Below, one piece after another: positions 1 to 14,455 of a stretch of DNA of 64,000 bases (within the stretch, counting starts at the first letter, position 1; every line of letters starts with the position of its first letter). Source of the stretch: Zonotrichia leucophrys gambelii (lineage: Eukaryota; Chordata; Aves; Passeriformes; Passerellidae); contig NC_088172.1 in the NCBI RefSeq assembly GCF_028769735.1, positions 34,940,897-35,004,896 of the forward strand, read 5' to 3'. The notes under the pieces were generated by a model that ran no database searches, had not been told where the DNA came from, and saw only the letters and a program-made list of their open reading frames with translations. Both the position numbers and the translations under genes were made by a program.

Positions 1-718
1 AAAAGTGCTGAATGTGGCAGATGTTTTCTTTGTTCTCTGTGCTGGTGCCTGTGTGGCCAGTCCTGTGTGTGTACATGTACCCCTTCACATACCTGACCTG
101 GCAACACAGAACTGTAGAAACTTGCAACCACCAGCCCAGGAAGGAGGAATGCCCCTGGTGCTACCTGATGAATCTACCTCTAAGGGCCCCACCTGGGCAC
201 CCAGAACCAGTAAAGCAGCCTAAGGATGTATGTCCATCGAGACAAGCAGTGGGAAAACACAAAGTATACTCTAGGGCATTTCACCTGGCAGCAAATATCC
301 ATATAAACAGAGTGGGACTCAGATGTTTGAAGAATAATCCAAATCCCAGCAGCAGCATTAGACATAATTAATCAGAAACCTTGTCAGTATGATATTGGTT
401 AATTTTTGTCTTTTGGTTCACCTGCAATATATGTTTACTTGCCTGAAGGAAATGTTCTGATGTCCTTACATGAAAACAGATCACCATCATTATTCTTCCC
501 TAAATGAGTGCTAACTTAATTCTGTATCTCACATAGGAGTGGGTGTTTTTCAGAAAATATACTTCTAACCTTCCCTGCACACTGTAGCTAGAAGGAATAC
601 CTTGGGAAAGCAGCAATGGCAAAATGCTTGCTCAGCACTCAGGACAAGTAAAGCTGTGAATGGTTCATTTGCTTTTACAATAATTCTTTATGCTACAACA
701 ATTTATTCTTTTAGCTCC
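1..718. other. Noncoding DNA, no feature recognised
   Basis: Short frames occur on both strands but none resembles a known protein. No repeat family was recognised. The GC content is slightly higher in the first 300 bases than in the DNA that follows. Confidence 0.5.
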
Positions 719-804
719 TTTTTTTTTTTTTTTTTGGTTAGCTTGGTTTGCTTTGGTTTGGGTTTTTCTTTTTGGTTTGGTTTGGTTTGTTTTGGTTTTT
801 TTTA
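719..804. repeat. Poly-T followed by (GGTTT)-rich low-complexity tract
   Basis: A run of 17 T is followed by repeated TTTGG and GGTTT units and a second T run. Such T/G low-complexity tracts are common in bird DNA. The short frame across it (Phe, Gly and Leu rich) is an artefact of the repeat. Confidence 0.8.
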
Positions 805-3800
805 ATGAGACTATATGGCAAAAGATCAATAAATAAGAGGTCTACTTTAAAAAAAATGTGGCTTTCACATTCTTCCTCCACCTGTGATCCAGAAAGGTGC
901 ACCAGACCTTTCCTTGCAAGTCTTGGCAGTGGGAGCTGCTAATCCTTACACTGAGCACAAGAGACATCATCTCATGTCCAGGGATTTAGCTACCAAAGCT
1001 CTTTCTCCTTTTCCCACCTTCTTGCCCCAGTCCCTGCCTTTGTCCTTTGGGCTCATTATTTAGGGAACTGTACAGCCCAAGTAGCACAATAATAAATGCA
1101 AAGGCAGGTGGCTTTCCACTGAGGGCTGTGAACATGTGAAACAAAAATGAACCTGAATACCTGAGCAATGATCTGGTGAAGCTGTGTTACAAGGCCAGTG
1201 GTGACCCAAGGGAAGAGATGACTTGCTCTCCATTGTTTGCTGTTAATTTAATTCAGCATAATGATCCTCCTCTTGTGTGTAGAGCATGTGCATTGTTTCT
1301 GACTGTCCATGTGCCAACAGAAACAATTATGTGCTTACTTTATTTTCTTTTTCTTTTCCCCAAACAAAGTAAATAAACATTTTTTCTTGCATTTTTTGTC
1401 ATGAGTATGTTTTTGATCTATTTTTAGACTTCCTCTGAATCCTGTCTTTCTCAGCATTATCCATTAGCCAAAGTTTAACATTCTGGAACTTCCAGCCTGA
1501 CTTGAAAGCTGTATGTTAAATTATGCAGCTGAATTCCATCAGTCAATTTCTCCTTTGCTGTCAACACATCAGCTACATTTTTTACTGTCTGAACAGGCTC
1601 ATCCCATATAACAGACTGCAAAAACATCAGAGGGAAAAAAGAATCAACACAGGACAATACTTCCTAATCATGCCTGCATTAAAAAGAGAAAGACACGAGG
1701 ATTGCTTTGTATTGCTTTTTTCTTTTGCAAAACAAAATTTTAAAAAAATCTCTTTTGCATATCAGATAAGCCAGAAATTGCCTTATTTAACTTCTGAAAG
1801 ACTGGGATCATTCAGAGCAAAATTCTTCTGTGATTAAAAAAAAAATATGCAAAGCTGCCTGTAGCGGTGTGGTACAGGTTATCTGACCTATCAGCTTCAT
1901 AAAATGAAAGCTAATGAAGTCATGGCAGAAAAAGCCAACTGTTACACATCAAACAATTGCAGAGCCTTTGCAGAAAATGATTGTAAATTGCATGTTAGTA
2001 TGTGGATGATAGTTGTGGATAGCTATGTGTTTTTATAATATGCTGAAACTATTGCTACTGCAATTTTTTTCTAGGCTAGGCCTACATGATCTACTATTCA
2101 TGTAATCTTAATGGCAGCTAAAGTGGGAATAAAATCTTTATGAAAACCACTATGGTTAGCTCACTTTAAGACAGGAATTCAATCAGCAGCCCACTGGAAT
2201 TACTTATGTTTTGACTAAGGTATTTGGCTCTTTTTATTGAACATTCTGCTTTCAATGCATACATCCCATGGATATAAAATGATGGATCTTGCTGGATTTT
2301 AAACCAGAGGCACTTTATATCATTAATAAATATTCATTTTCCTACTATCTCTCCAGTGGTATTTCATCATCAATCATGGCTGAAATCACAGCTGTGAGAG
2401 CTATTTATGCTTTAGTGTTCTCCTCTACATGATCTGGCAGATACTTATGAAATCATTGGAGTGTGGAAGTAAAGGGGGGTTGGACAGGAGGGAAGAGGGG
2501 GATGCTTTAAAAAAAAGCCATAATCTTTGTGTCCGTAGTTATTCACAGAGAAGTACTGTTTTGTTTTGCCTTCCAAAGTACACATAAATCACTCCATTGG
2601 TCTCAACTGTCCTGTGAAAATAAAAATGATCCCAAACTGTTCAAGAATTACTCAGGGACTATTCAGTGCTCAATATGTCAGAGAAGCAAAGACAGATGCT
2701 CAGGAAGAGAAAGATTACAATCAATGAAGAAAAATCAATAGCATGTAGAAGTTATTCTGCTGCCAGCATTGTCAGGAAAAGGTTTCTCCATTCCCCAGTC
2801 TCATTACATGTAGAAGATTATTAGAAACTGAGCAGCCAAAGTAAACCTGTAATCATCTCCCCTTTGCTTTTATGTTCTTAGTGTAAATCAACATTTCACT
2901 TTGACTTAATAAACAAAACAACCTGCTCTCATACCAATGTAACGTTTCATATATTTGCTTTACCTGCCACTGTAAATGAAAAGAGATGAGATTAAAAATC
3001 CTTCTTTAACGCCTTAAAGTAAAACTTGGAGAAAACTGAACAATGAATGGAGCTGTTGGCTGCAATATTTCCTGTTTACTTGTTTTTTGTATTTTTCCAT
3101 CTGTGACTTTTTCTGTTCCTCTGCCCAAACCAGTTGATTCTGGCTGTTACGCTCTGCTAGTTAATGAGTTGGTCATTTCTTGATTCTCCTCTGGAAATCA
3201 ATTAACCTGCCAATGAAATCACTGGATTTTATAGAACAACATTTTGTGACCTTGAAGAAATATGCATTCTTTATTGTATCAACTGATAGAAAGAAATAAC
3301 TGCAGAGCTAGTGGCTGCCTTTCTGATCCTGAGACAGAAAAAGTTTTCTTGCTTTGGAAAATTACTTAACATACAGCAAGTGAAATAATTGAAGGTATGA
3401 TAGATAAATATTTAAATGTCTTCCTAAAGTTAGACCTGTACAAATAGAAAATAATATGCATGTTTAAATTATAATGGTTTATGCCTTAATATATTGTACA
3501 TTTTAATAAAATATATACACATTCACTGACATACAGCAGACAGTCTACAGAAAAAAAACTCACCTTCAGAAATATGTGTCAAGATTAATTTCATAACCCT
3601 TCACTTTCCAATACTCTCTAAATTATGGTGACAACTGTTAGCAAACACAGATGTCCAAACTCATAAACTTTGCATTTCTGTGGGCTAGGACTGTTTGTGC
3701 ATGCAGGTGTTTGTTTCATCTATGAAAATGCCAACAGTATGTACAAAATAAGGGCATTTTTTTTCAGACAGCATTCAATAAAATTATTTCCAAATCCCAG

Positions 3801-5597
3801 CCTATCACCATCACCATCATCAAGTCTGTTTGTGAACATAGTGTGTCACATATTGGTGGGAGATAACAGATGAAACTAGTCAATCTATAATGTTCATGTT
3901 TCAGAGAGTGCTGCTGTATAGTCAAAAACATGTCAAATGGACATTTTTAAGCTGAATTGCCAATTTCTAAACTCTGAGACATTTTTAAAGTGCTTGAATT
4001 GCTATTCCAAGGTTCAGTATTTAACTTTTTACTTTGTAGACAATATTTATGCTAGAAAATTTTGTAATTAGCTAAACTAGCTATTTAATATTTTGATTTC
4101 TTGGTTACTACTGTGATTGGTTTTGGAATAGCCATCAACATTATATGAAGTGCCTGCAAAAACCTGAGAGAATCTTGGTCTGCTCTGATGAGCATGGTCA
4201 GATTAATTTCCTTTCATAAATGCCATCAGAAACTCCAGAGGAATATAAAGGCCATCCTTTACTTTTCTTATCTAATTCTGGAGTGTTTGTAGAATGGAAA
4301 TGCAGAGCTAACCCTGCACAACAGGATCTTCAACCTCTAGTGAGACTCTCTCTGACGCTACTCTTAGAGTAAATAAGAGAGTATATGGTGAATGTTCAAC
4401 CTGGAACATGAACCTGGTGTTCAGTTCAGTTTCTACAGCAATGAAAAAATCAATTCTTTACAGGCAGGATATCTTAAATAGTGCTAAATTTCACTTTTCC
4501 ACATGATCTTTCAAGTTACATGCTAGGCAATTTGTCACTTTTGAGAGCCAAAAAGTTAATTCTTCAGAAGTGAAACTCTCCAGCAGTTCTTGAAGCAATT
4601 GACTGGCATCTGGAAGTGAGTGATTTTTCTTGCCTGGCACAGGTATCCTTTAAGTTAATATAGAAAATGCCAAAGACAATGCTTTAGGCCCAAATACTGG
4701 TGTCTGTTTTTATAAAAGAAATCTCTGAAACATAATACCATAACAAATTCTCCTTATTCCTAAATTCTCCTATATTCCTAAAAAAAAATAAAAATTAATA
4801 AACTGAATTCTGTCCCACATTATCAGAAAGTTTGTTCCAAGGTATTTCTATATGCAAATTAATGAAAATCTAACAGTCCAGTCCAGCTTTATTATGGAAG
4901 AGGCACATACCAAGCAGGCAAAGAAATGGTAAAATGAGAGCTTCCATGAAGCATTGCTAATTAGGCATCTCAGATTGATTTTAAGGAAATGTAGCCCACT
5001 TCTGTCAGGGGATGCTGTCAGTTATCTTTCCTAACTCTTTTTCTACCCTTGTCATATGGATGTCCTTTTTTAGTCACTGGAGAGACATAGGCAGAAATAT
5101 TCTGCAGTCTTTTTTATATGTCCATTCAGGATCAAATTAATTATGTCTTCAGTTCGAGGAAGAGGTTTTGTTCATGTCTCTCAAAAGCAGCATATGGACA
5201 CTCACTGAAGTACAGTTGTCAATATTGTAGGTGTTTGCATATACTGAGATAAATCCAATTCTTAATGCTATTTATTTCCAAATTGACCAAATAAGATCTG
5301 GCCAGAACTAAAGACTCTGTAAGCATTTACAATAAATTGTTATAACATTTCAACTAATTTTTCATAATCTGTGTTAAAACTTGTATTTATTAGACAAGAA
5401 ATATGTTGTTTTCAGTTTGTTTTCTGTCTGATCAACTAATAAAGTAATGTACAAAGAAAAACTCTCAACTCTTCTACTAGAACTATGGATCAAATGTGCA
5501 TATATTGAATTTCAATGCAAATTGTATGTCTTTTCACTTAGTTAAATGTACTGTACATTAAACTTTTGGCCCCCAGCTCTGAAAAGATGAATGTGTG
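805..5597. other. AT-rich noncoding DNA, no gene recognised
   Basis: No frame longer than about 105 codons is present and none looks like a known protein. There are no CR1 tails or LTRs I can recognise. The block around 1860-3260 has relatively complex, non-repetitive sequence with TTAATGAG- and CAATTAAC-type motifs, and could include conserved noncoding DNA, but only alignment can show that. A 17-bp imperfect tandem lies at about 4749-4783. Confidence 0.5.
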
Positions 5598-5656
5598 TAT
5601 CTATCTATCTATCTATATATCTATATATAGATACACACATATGTATACATATACAA
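5598..5656. repeat. (TATC)n / (TA)n microsatellite
   Basis: Four to five TATC units pass into a degenerate alternating TATATC/TATAG and CACATATG stretch. The tract is partly self-complementary. The short frame across it (SIYLSIYLYI) is an artefact. Confidence 0.85.
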
Positions 5657-8600
5657 TCGACTAACATAATTTTCTTATTTGAAGAAAAATCATTTAAAAC
5701 TCTGCAATGCAATGTGCAGAATTCTCAAAAGAAATTCAGGCATCTGCTCCAAGTAAAATCAGTGGGAGTCAAATATTTACAAGATTTTTAAAATTATATC
5801 AGATCTGTCTGAATCCATAGATTCTTCAAAAGGCTCATAGCTTGTAAGGTACTGCTGATTTATCTGGAGAAAAGGTGGTTCCTTGTCCCATATACAAAAA
5901 GATAACATTCTTACCTTCAAATCTGATTTTTCACTTCTTTCTCCATAATTGTTCCATTTATCTATTTTGGGAATCTCTCAAAATATCTGTCTAGAACCCA
6001 AGATGGGGAAGATGTTTTCCTTTTGACTTACTGTATCTTCACACTAAAAGTATAAAATATTTGACATGCTCTTTGTGTAATTGCTCTCTATAATCAAGTG
6101 TTGCAGTAGAAAAGTCCCTGTTCATTAGCAGCAAATGTTACAAACACATACACACACCTCATTTAAGTGTATTAGCAGTGGAGTTAAATCAAGTAAATGT
6201 CTGCAAAATATACTAAATTCAAGACAAACTGAAGGTGTGTGTTTCTTGAAATTATGTAGGTTTTAAACCATCTCCTGGGCATTGTTCTCATGAATACAGT
6301 TCTGAAGAAATGTATATAAGTCACAGCTTTCATGAAAACAATTGCTTTTTATTGCTTCTGCCTTAAATATAATAAAGAAAGAACTAGAATATATTGAAGA
6401 GAAGAAGTCACATAATAAGAAAAACAATTTGCAGTATTTCTTGGCTTGATTTTGTTTTTATTTTTAAAATGGACAATAACAGTTAAAAGAATTCCTCATT
6501 ATATATATGAATATCATAAATATTGACAAGTTCTTTTAGTTTTAAACTAACAGAATGATCCACAGAGAAAGTTTAAAGTATTTTTGCATGAACATAATCT
6601 AAGAAATATTTTTTTAAATCTATTGAAACCAACTCAGCCTTAGCTTCAACATTGTTAGTGTCAAGTTTGTTTTAAATCAGTCCCAGTATGGAAGCATTAC
6701 ATGCAAGGATTTTCAAATCCTGCTTAAATTTCAGTCCAAGAATTGCCACATAACCTTCCTCTGTCATATTACAGTCTTGGATATTATTGTTCATCAGTAG
6801 TTTAAAAGTTAGGAAAACTTACCTTTTCTTCTACCATCTTATTTTACAGGTACATGGAAACTCCTGTTCTGAAAACTTTGGAGTTGATCTTGATTGAGAT
6901 TAAGTACAAAGTCACTGGCTAGAATGAAGCAGTTGCTTGACATGCTCTTGTTCTTCTTTGCTCCTTAGCAGGACTGCCACATCTCAATCTAGCTGCAATT
7001 CTCAATATCATCACCCTTTGCACAACTACCAGCGCTGCAATTCTCTAACAATTACTGTAGCTGAGGCAAAACCATTTGGCTGGATGCTATATAAAGTAAA
7101 GAAAACAGAAACCAGAAACAAAATAGGATGGCCTCAAGTTTAAGAGTGGTTTTGAGAAAAAAAAGAAGACTCCCTATATTGAAGGACATTTTAAATTTTT
7201 TAGTGCTTTGCAGTATTTCGTCCTTCACACTAATTTTATTTCTGCCTTACCTCGATTCATCTTTGGGCAGTTGCTTCAAACAGGCTCTCTATTACAAGAA
7301 GGAAATAGTTTCATTGGCACATAACATAAACAATATCCATCATTGCATGGATTCAAATTATTTTCTTCTGTGGTGATGATATCTCATTGTTCCTTCTAAT
7401 AATTTTACAGCTGTAGAAAAAGAACTTAATAAACTCATCAAGACACAAGAGGTAGAATTGTTCATGGCCCTCTTTGTTACTCTGCGAGGAAGACTAGAGC
7501 ACACTGATTTGTGTCAGCACACTTTGTTCAATCCACCAGCCCCCTCTATATGTTAACAATGTCCTGGGGTGAAATGTGCTCGAAGGTATCACTGGGTATG
7601 CACCTGTGTGAGGACAATTGTCCCAGGGCTCTTCAGGGAACTTCTCCTAAATTCCTGCAAGCAGCCTCACAGAAGTACTAATTGATACCTTATTAGGATA
7701 GAACAAGATGGAGCTGTGATGTTCTCAAAGTCCAAAACTTTGGGTAGAGTAAAAAAATTGTTTTGGCAAAACCATTTGTAGCTGGTGATGATTTCGGAAT
7801 CAGAGGATTGATTTAATGTAATACAAATGTTCTCGTTCAAATGCATCCCCTTAAAACTAACACATGTACTCCTTCAGAACTTCTCTTTTAAAATTCCTAC
7901 CAATGATATATAAATAAGACATATGAAAATTAAGCTGTTGTAATAGTACCATAATTTTAATCACAGTTCTCTACTTCTAGGATTCAAAGTAACCCACATG
8001 ATGTCATGAAATTATTTAATAATTTTGACTCAAATATTTTCAGAGTGAGCTCTGCTGTGATCTCACCATCAGCAAAGGCAAAACAGCTTAATGATCTATA
8101 GCTTTCTTAATATCTTCTACTGAATATAATTTAAAGTTTTCAGGAAGAGAGAAAAACATAAATGTTGGGCCATTTTTGTAATAACTAAGTAGGCTGAAAG
8201 TAATTTTGTTACTGCTAATACAATTAATTATCCGTATCTGTTCATATTTCCACCAATGCCACCCAGTATTGTTCCCATTATGTTTCTATCACTTTCTATC
8301 TGACACTGAAAGCTCACCATGAGATAATTTGATGATTTTATTTTCTTTTTTTTTCTTACTCTTCTATCCTACCACTGTAGGAAAATATTTGTGAGTAAAT
8401 ATATAAAAAACTCTTTAAAAATAAAATAATGTTAACATTGACCCTTTCCTGGATTTTTAGGAGTTTCAGCTCATTTTTAATTGCAGTAATATTTTATACT
8501 TTTTCATAAGTGCAAAAAAATCATCATTCAGACGATATTCAGACAATATTTCATTTTTCATAACAAAACAAAATGCATATTTGAAAAAGAGGTTAGGTGG

Positions 8601-11600
8601 GTATCAATTAAAACAAGAATTGTAAATGAATTAAAATTCATAACTTGATTAGGAACATAAATTCTAAAAAATAGCCTGAATTAATCACAATAAATACAAT
8701 AATTAAAGACAACTAGGAACCAAACCAAGCCCCAGAAGGCTGTAGGAAAGGATATAATAGGAATGAAAACTAGGAAAAAACAAAGGGGAAATTTACTCTC
8801 CATAACAAAGTTTCCTTTCTCTCCTTGTTGATAGTGAACATGAAAAATCCAACTTCCCTAGGAAATGGATTGTTATATCATCAAAAGCAAGAAAATATTT
8901 TGTGTTACTACAATTGTTTCTCAGAATTTCACAAAGACTAGGAAACACTCAAATGCCAATTAGAGATTTTGGTGATCTAAACATTTTGGGGGGAGAAGTA
9001 TTACACATTTCTTACATGTCAGTATTCATTTCTAATATCTACGATACCATCAGAGAACTCAAAATCTGCTGTACTGCACTTCTTTGTTTCCTTGCAACTG
9101 AAAGTTCTGCAAGATGGGTTTTTATTTAATTATTGTTACTGGGTTTTTTATTGATTATTTTCTTGTTTCTATTTTTCTAGCATTGTCCAAAAATTGCTGG
9201 GGGGGAGGGGAGAATTTCAAAGCTATTCGATGTAGCTGAGGTAGGTAATATCATTTGCTCTTTCCTTATGTGCCAACACTGTAACTGTTGTAGAAGATCC
9301 TGTGCCTTAGCATAAATTAGAGGAGGATCTTCTCAATGATCTTGTTGGGCAAGACCTTGGTGGGGAAGACCTGCCTGTATCTTCCTGGTCTTCCTTTTTT
9401 TCCTTTTCAAAAATGAGAACAAGCTCAGAAGGAACACTGCTGTGAGAGAGCCCTTATTTCAAAAATGTAGGTAGTATGACCGGATGACGTAGACAGTGGA
9501 ACAACCCAATAGGCAAAAAAGAAAAAGGAAAGAAAGAAAAGATCAAGCTTCTGAGAGTGAAAACATGACAAATTTATTTAGGAAGAAAAGTGATGTTTAG
9601 ACAAGGAATATGGACTGAATAAAGAAATGTGGGAAGTTAACTGAAGAGATGAAAAAACTGGGATTTGTAAACAACAGATACAGAAAACTGGAGGATTACA
9701 AAGAACAAAGCCTGGAATGTTTGTCTTGCTTGTCTGGTTTATTTGCTGCTTCTACTCTCTGTAGCCCATGTGCTTTGCTGTCTCGTAAAATCCTCTCATG
9801 CACTTAAATAAACCGTACTTTATTGTCCTGCAACAGACACTTGGACTGATGCTATTACTCCAAATGAAATCAATGGCAGAGCTACCATCAGCTCAATGGG
9901 AAGAGAACTTATCCTACTCCCATAAAGCACGGTGAAAGAATTAGCACTGAGTCTGATCAATGCCTTTCCAAATCATAACTTAGTGCAACACTCAATAAGT
10001 CTCCTGACTTGAGCAGGTTGCTAAGTGCAGGTTCTTTTTCACTCACAGGAGCAATACCTGCATTTTTGTAGCCTATTACCCACACAAGGACTTATCAGTA
10101 TACATTTTTATTCTCTTTATTATCTTGCAGGGTAACTTTTTCTCAGCGGAAGAGAGGTATTTTTCACCACTAAAAATAACCTGAGAAAATACATTGAAAA
10201 TAGCTTGATCTTCATTAAAGGAAGTACTGCTGTGTCAACAAGACAAGAGTTTTCAATGAAGATATAAATAAAATAGTCTTCAGGCAACATGCTGAACAGT
10301 AGAAGAGAGGCTGACCTCATGATGAGTAGTCAAAGACAAAAATGATGTTCAGTCCTAAGTAATTTCTAATATTTTACAGTCATTTTGATTTGCTGCTACT
10401 CCAAAGAAAAAGCAAGGTCAATATTGAGCAGGTGATCTCAATAGCAAAATAGACTCTTTTAAACCTTTAAAAAACTGACTTACTCCATAAGCAGAAGATA
10501 CTATAAAAATTTATTTTAACAGGATTTAACTGATTTTCTTATATTAATTTACTGCATGCATTACTAGGTACCAAATACAGTGTGTAGATAACCACTTGTT
10601 TGGCTAGAATTGCAAATAAATGAATATTTAATTTTATTTTAATTATTTCTTGAATAATTGAATTCTTAGTGAATGTTGGAACAAAAATATATAGAACAAG
10701 CTCTATATGACAACTATGGAGGAAAATAGGTCCCTTTAGTCCTAAAAATATATTTGTTTATCCATCCATAATTGCACATCAAATTCAAGGGTAGCTCTGT
10801 GGTTCAGAAGTGAGTATTATGTGGAATGAATGCTTCTTGTTACCTTTTTTTTTTTCATTTCTGTGGTTATTTCACAATTTCAAAATGTTAGTAAGTGACA
10901 CAGAAATTTGAAAAGTGAAGTTGTTTAGGGTTCTATTTTGCTTAAATTTATGAACCCTCAGAAGTTCCTTCCACTTCAACTCCCTGTTCATCACCCTCCT
11001 TTCCAAATAATTAGGCATCCAAAAAAAATTAATCTGTCTTTGTTTGACAAGACATTTAATAATCTGTTTGGAAACAAAGAAATGACAGACTGAACTTGTT
11101 AATATGGCAGGTGATGCTGCACTCATGAGATTTTTTTTCTGCTTAGATTCATGCACCTGTATATTTTAGCTATCTTCAGTGTAGGAACTTACATTCATTC
11201 CGCATTCACACACACATGAAAAGCATGCAAAAACATTTGGGAACTAGTTTTTCTAGAGTTTCTAATTCCAGAATTCCCATTTGTTTACTAAGATACTTTA
11301 AATAGAGCAATTGGATGGTTTAGTACTTAGTGTTAGTATTGATATGTGCATAAGGGTGCTAAGCTGTCATGGGAGGATCACTGCATATCTACACCGAGCT
11401 TCCAACCAGTACAGGATCTCTCCAGCATTATTCAAATGTGTATTCATAAAAATGCTGGAGAATTGTGAGTTTCAGAGACCAAAACTTTTTTCCCACCTGA
11501 TTATGATATACAAAAATATAGTATTCCTACAAGATTAACATTCTTCTATTTTCCTTTTGGGACAATGTACAACTTTTTTAAAAGTCCAATGAAATACAAA

Positions 11601-12165
11601 TTCAATCTGGTAAAAATACTGACTTTTTCACCTGAAGATTTCAAATCAGAAGGTCTGTTAAAATTACTTTTTCTCAGAAAATTTTTAACTGATTTTTTTC
11701 AAGTGTGTTCACTATAGTTACGAATATAAAAAAATTTTACAGGAGTTAATTCCACTGTTCAAGTAGTTCAGAGGAAGTCATGTTGATAAGCTTATATAAG
11801 TTAACTGCTTACATAAAAGTGAAATTTAGATGAAAACTTCAATATCATCTCTTTGCATTAGCATTACCTTGCCAAAAAGTAGTAAATCTGTATATTTATG
11901 ACTTGTAAGCACAGTATAGAGTTACAGATTTTATATTTTCTTTCTTTAACTGGTTTTATACTGACTACAGTGCCTGCAAGCTTATGTGTTTGGATTTACT
12001 GGAGTTGCTTCTGAATTTCATGCATCTGAAATCGCAATAAAAATCAATCTTGTCCTCTCAGAAGAGGTTAAGAATTATTTGGAGTCTAAACTGAGATTTA
12101 TTGTCCCATCATTAGTCCAAGTGTCCAGACTCACAAAAAAGAATATCTAAGAGTTACCCACACAC
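5657..12165. other. AT-rich noncoding DNA, no gene recognised
   Basis: All frames are short and low in coding character. A G-rich patch (seven G, then four G) lies near 9200. A T-rich patch lies at about 10847-10856. No transposon family was recognised. This is about 6.5 kb of DNA in which I see nothing to name. Confidence 0.5.
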
Positions 12166-12560
12166 CTTCCCACTCTGTGACTTTCTGCTGATTAGATTAT
12201 CCAGCATTATCCCATTTCCACAGCAGCATCACCAAGATCCAAGGGCAGCAGAGGTGGACCCAAGATATCAGTCAGATCTCTCCTCACATCCCTTCAGCCC
12301 TAAGATCTGGGCTGTACTAAAACCCTGGGACACTGCAGAGAATTCCAGCTGCAGGCTTTGCCCAGAGCACTAATGAGGCAGCTTTCATGAGAAAAAAGGG
12401 CACACAGATTGTTCTCTTCAGGCAGGTCGGACACAAGGCTGCAGGGCTTGGTCTCCTTAGACCTGGCTCCATCCTGAATAAACTCAGCAGCTTGAAACAT
12501 ACCAGTGTGGGCTTTTTTATTTCTTTTTGCTTCTTGAAGAGCTCTTTTGCATGGCAATTC
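12166..12560 (+). mobile_element. Weak LTR-like block (uncertain)
   Basis: This ~400-bp stretch is more GC-rich and C/T/G-patterned than its flanks. It contains AATAAA in a TCCTGAATAAACTCAGC context near 12475-12490, followed by a T-rich segment, which resembles the R/U5 part of a retroviral LTR. I cannot see a clear TATA box, terminal TG...CA pair or target-site duplication, so the call is speculative. It could equally be unique sequence. Confidence 0.2.
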
Positions 12561-14423
12561 CACTGTTGGGAAGTCCAGAGCAGAGGAAAATATTCAGTGG
12601 ATTTATTTACATGTCATTACCCTCCCAAAAATACCTACCCAGCTCAGGGATTTTTCAGACTAGCAGCACTGTGTCTGCTCTGGAAACAATAAAAAGTTAC
12701 AGTATTTTTCTCTTTTTATAGGAGATGATTCATCATAGCTGTCCAATTGTTTTTTCAGCTAGAACTGAAATTCATTATGGTTGGGTTTGGGTTTTTTTTG
12801 CTCACATCCCTTTTTAAGGAGACATCAATATATTGAATACTGAAACATTGAAGAACGTTGATGTATTCAGTCCTTTTTATCTTTTTTCTACCAATATAGG
12901 TGGCTGACCAACTCCTCGTACTCTGAAAAGGCTCCATTGTGCTCTCAGTGTCCAAAAATATCATGAAAGAAAGGATGGAGGTGTTACCATTATAAAAAAA
13001 AATCATTGTGAAAATAGGAATTATTTTCTGCTCCTAAGGTAAAACAGGAGCCATGACAGGATGGAGAGGATAGACCTGGAGTTCATAAGCTATGGCTAAG
13101 CCAACCCAAGTTAGATCTCCTGTGCCAACAGGCAAAAATGAAAATTATTCTCAGAAATGTTGCTCAGCACTAACACAGAACCTGGACAAAAAATGGAAGT
13201 ATGATAGACTCGGTTTGTATTCTCAAATGGCTCAGCAGATTCAGGCAGACACAGAGAACAGTCTGAACAAAATATTCAATTTTTATCAAGAAACCAAAAT
13301 GCCTACTTCTGATTCAATAGCCTTGATCATATTTTTTGCTTCAATACAGCTGCCTGGGAAACTTTTTACTCTGAGCTTCTCATTCCATTAGAAGGCTCTA
13401 TATGTTGTCTTATTTTATTTCAGAAGAGAAAACATGGAAACATCATGATTTCTCACAAATGAAATTCCATGTTTAAAACTACTCCATAACTACTGTCTTA
13501 CAGTAGGGTAGGGAACACAACACCAGCTGAGCGCTAGGGAAGGACCGTACATACGTAACTAAGATGACAAATTATAAATCTCCAATATTTGGGGAGTTGG
13601 TTTTGTTTTCAATCTTGATCTTGTGGATTTTTGGATTTTTTTCCAACTGGGACACTACTGAGGAGAGTTTTCAAAAACAGTTTTTGAAAAAAACATGTAT
13701 GTGAGTAGCTATTACAAAGAATTGCTGTCTTCAGGTGGGATGAAAAATGTTATTGCCCTTGTAACAACAATATATCCCCAGTGTCCTGGCCAAATTCCAA
13801 TTTGAGAAAATGTATTCTGCCTACTTAAATTTTCTCAGAAGTTAGAATGGATATCATATTAAGTATTATCATTCATTTCTAGGTATCTGGTAAATAAGTC
13901 TGTCCTTTTCAGGTTTGGAAAGCAAAGCTCAGTGCTCTTCACAGCACTACAGCTGACTTTTAGAAATGCTGGAGCTAAAGGGGAATCACAAGCACTGAAT
14001 TCATCCCAGGAAAAGATCACATTTTCAGGATCAGGCCCCTGAAGCAATTTTTTTTTTTTTGTGCCAGTGACAACTGCATGTAATCCTACAGAGAGGAAGT
14101 GAAATGATTCTTGTTAACATGTGTGTCCTGTATATAAAATTACAGCACAAAATATGGAGCACTTTCTGTCCTGAGGTTGTTAAGGCCCACTGGCCAGCAA
14201 AAGAAATCAGCAATTTATATAGCAGTCTCTGCGGGATGATCAGCTGATAGATACACACAGCAAATGGGACTTGTATGAACAAAATGTTCTGCCCGTGGAC
14301 GAGGGTGTGCATCAGTAACCCGCGACATGGAACATTGCACTGCTCACTTGGAATTGATTTCAATCAGATGTCACCCTAGTGTTGCATACATATTCATTTG
14401 CTATTCAGTCCTCTGCAGCTACC
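12561..14423. other. Noncoding DNA with one short perfect hairpin
   Basis: No gene was recognised. An 11-bp perfect inverted repeat with a one-base loop lies at 13668-13690 (arm TTTTCAAAAAC). A T run lies at about 14049-14060. Nothing else stands out. Confidence 0.5.
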
Positions 14424-14455
14424 CACACACACACACATATGCACACAAAAACACA
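14424..14455. repeat. Short (CA)n microsatellite
   Basis: CA dinucleotides are interrupted by TATG and AAAA. The tract is short and imperfect. Confidence 0.75.
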
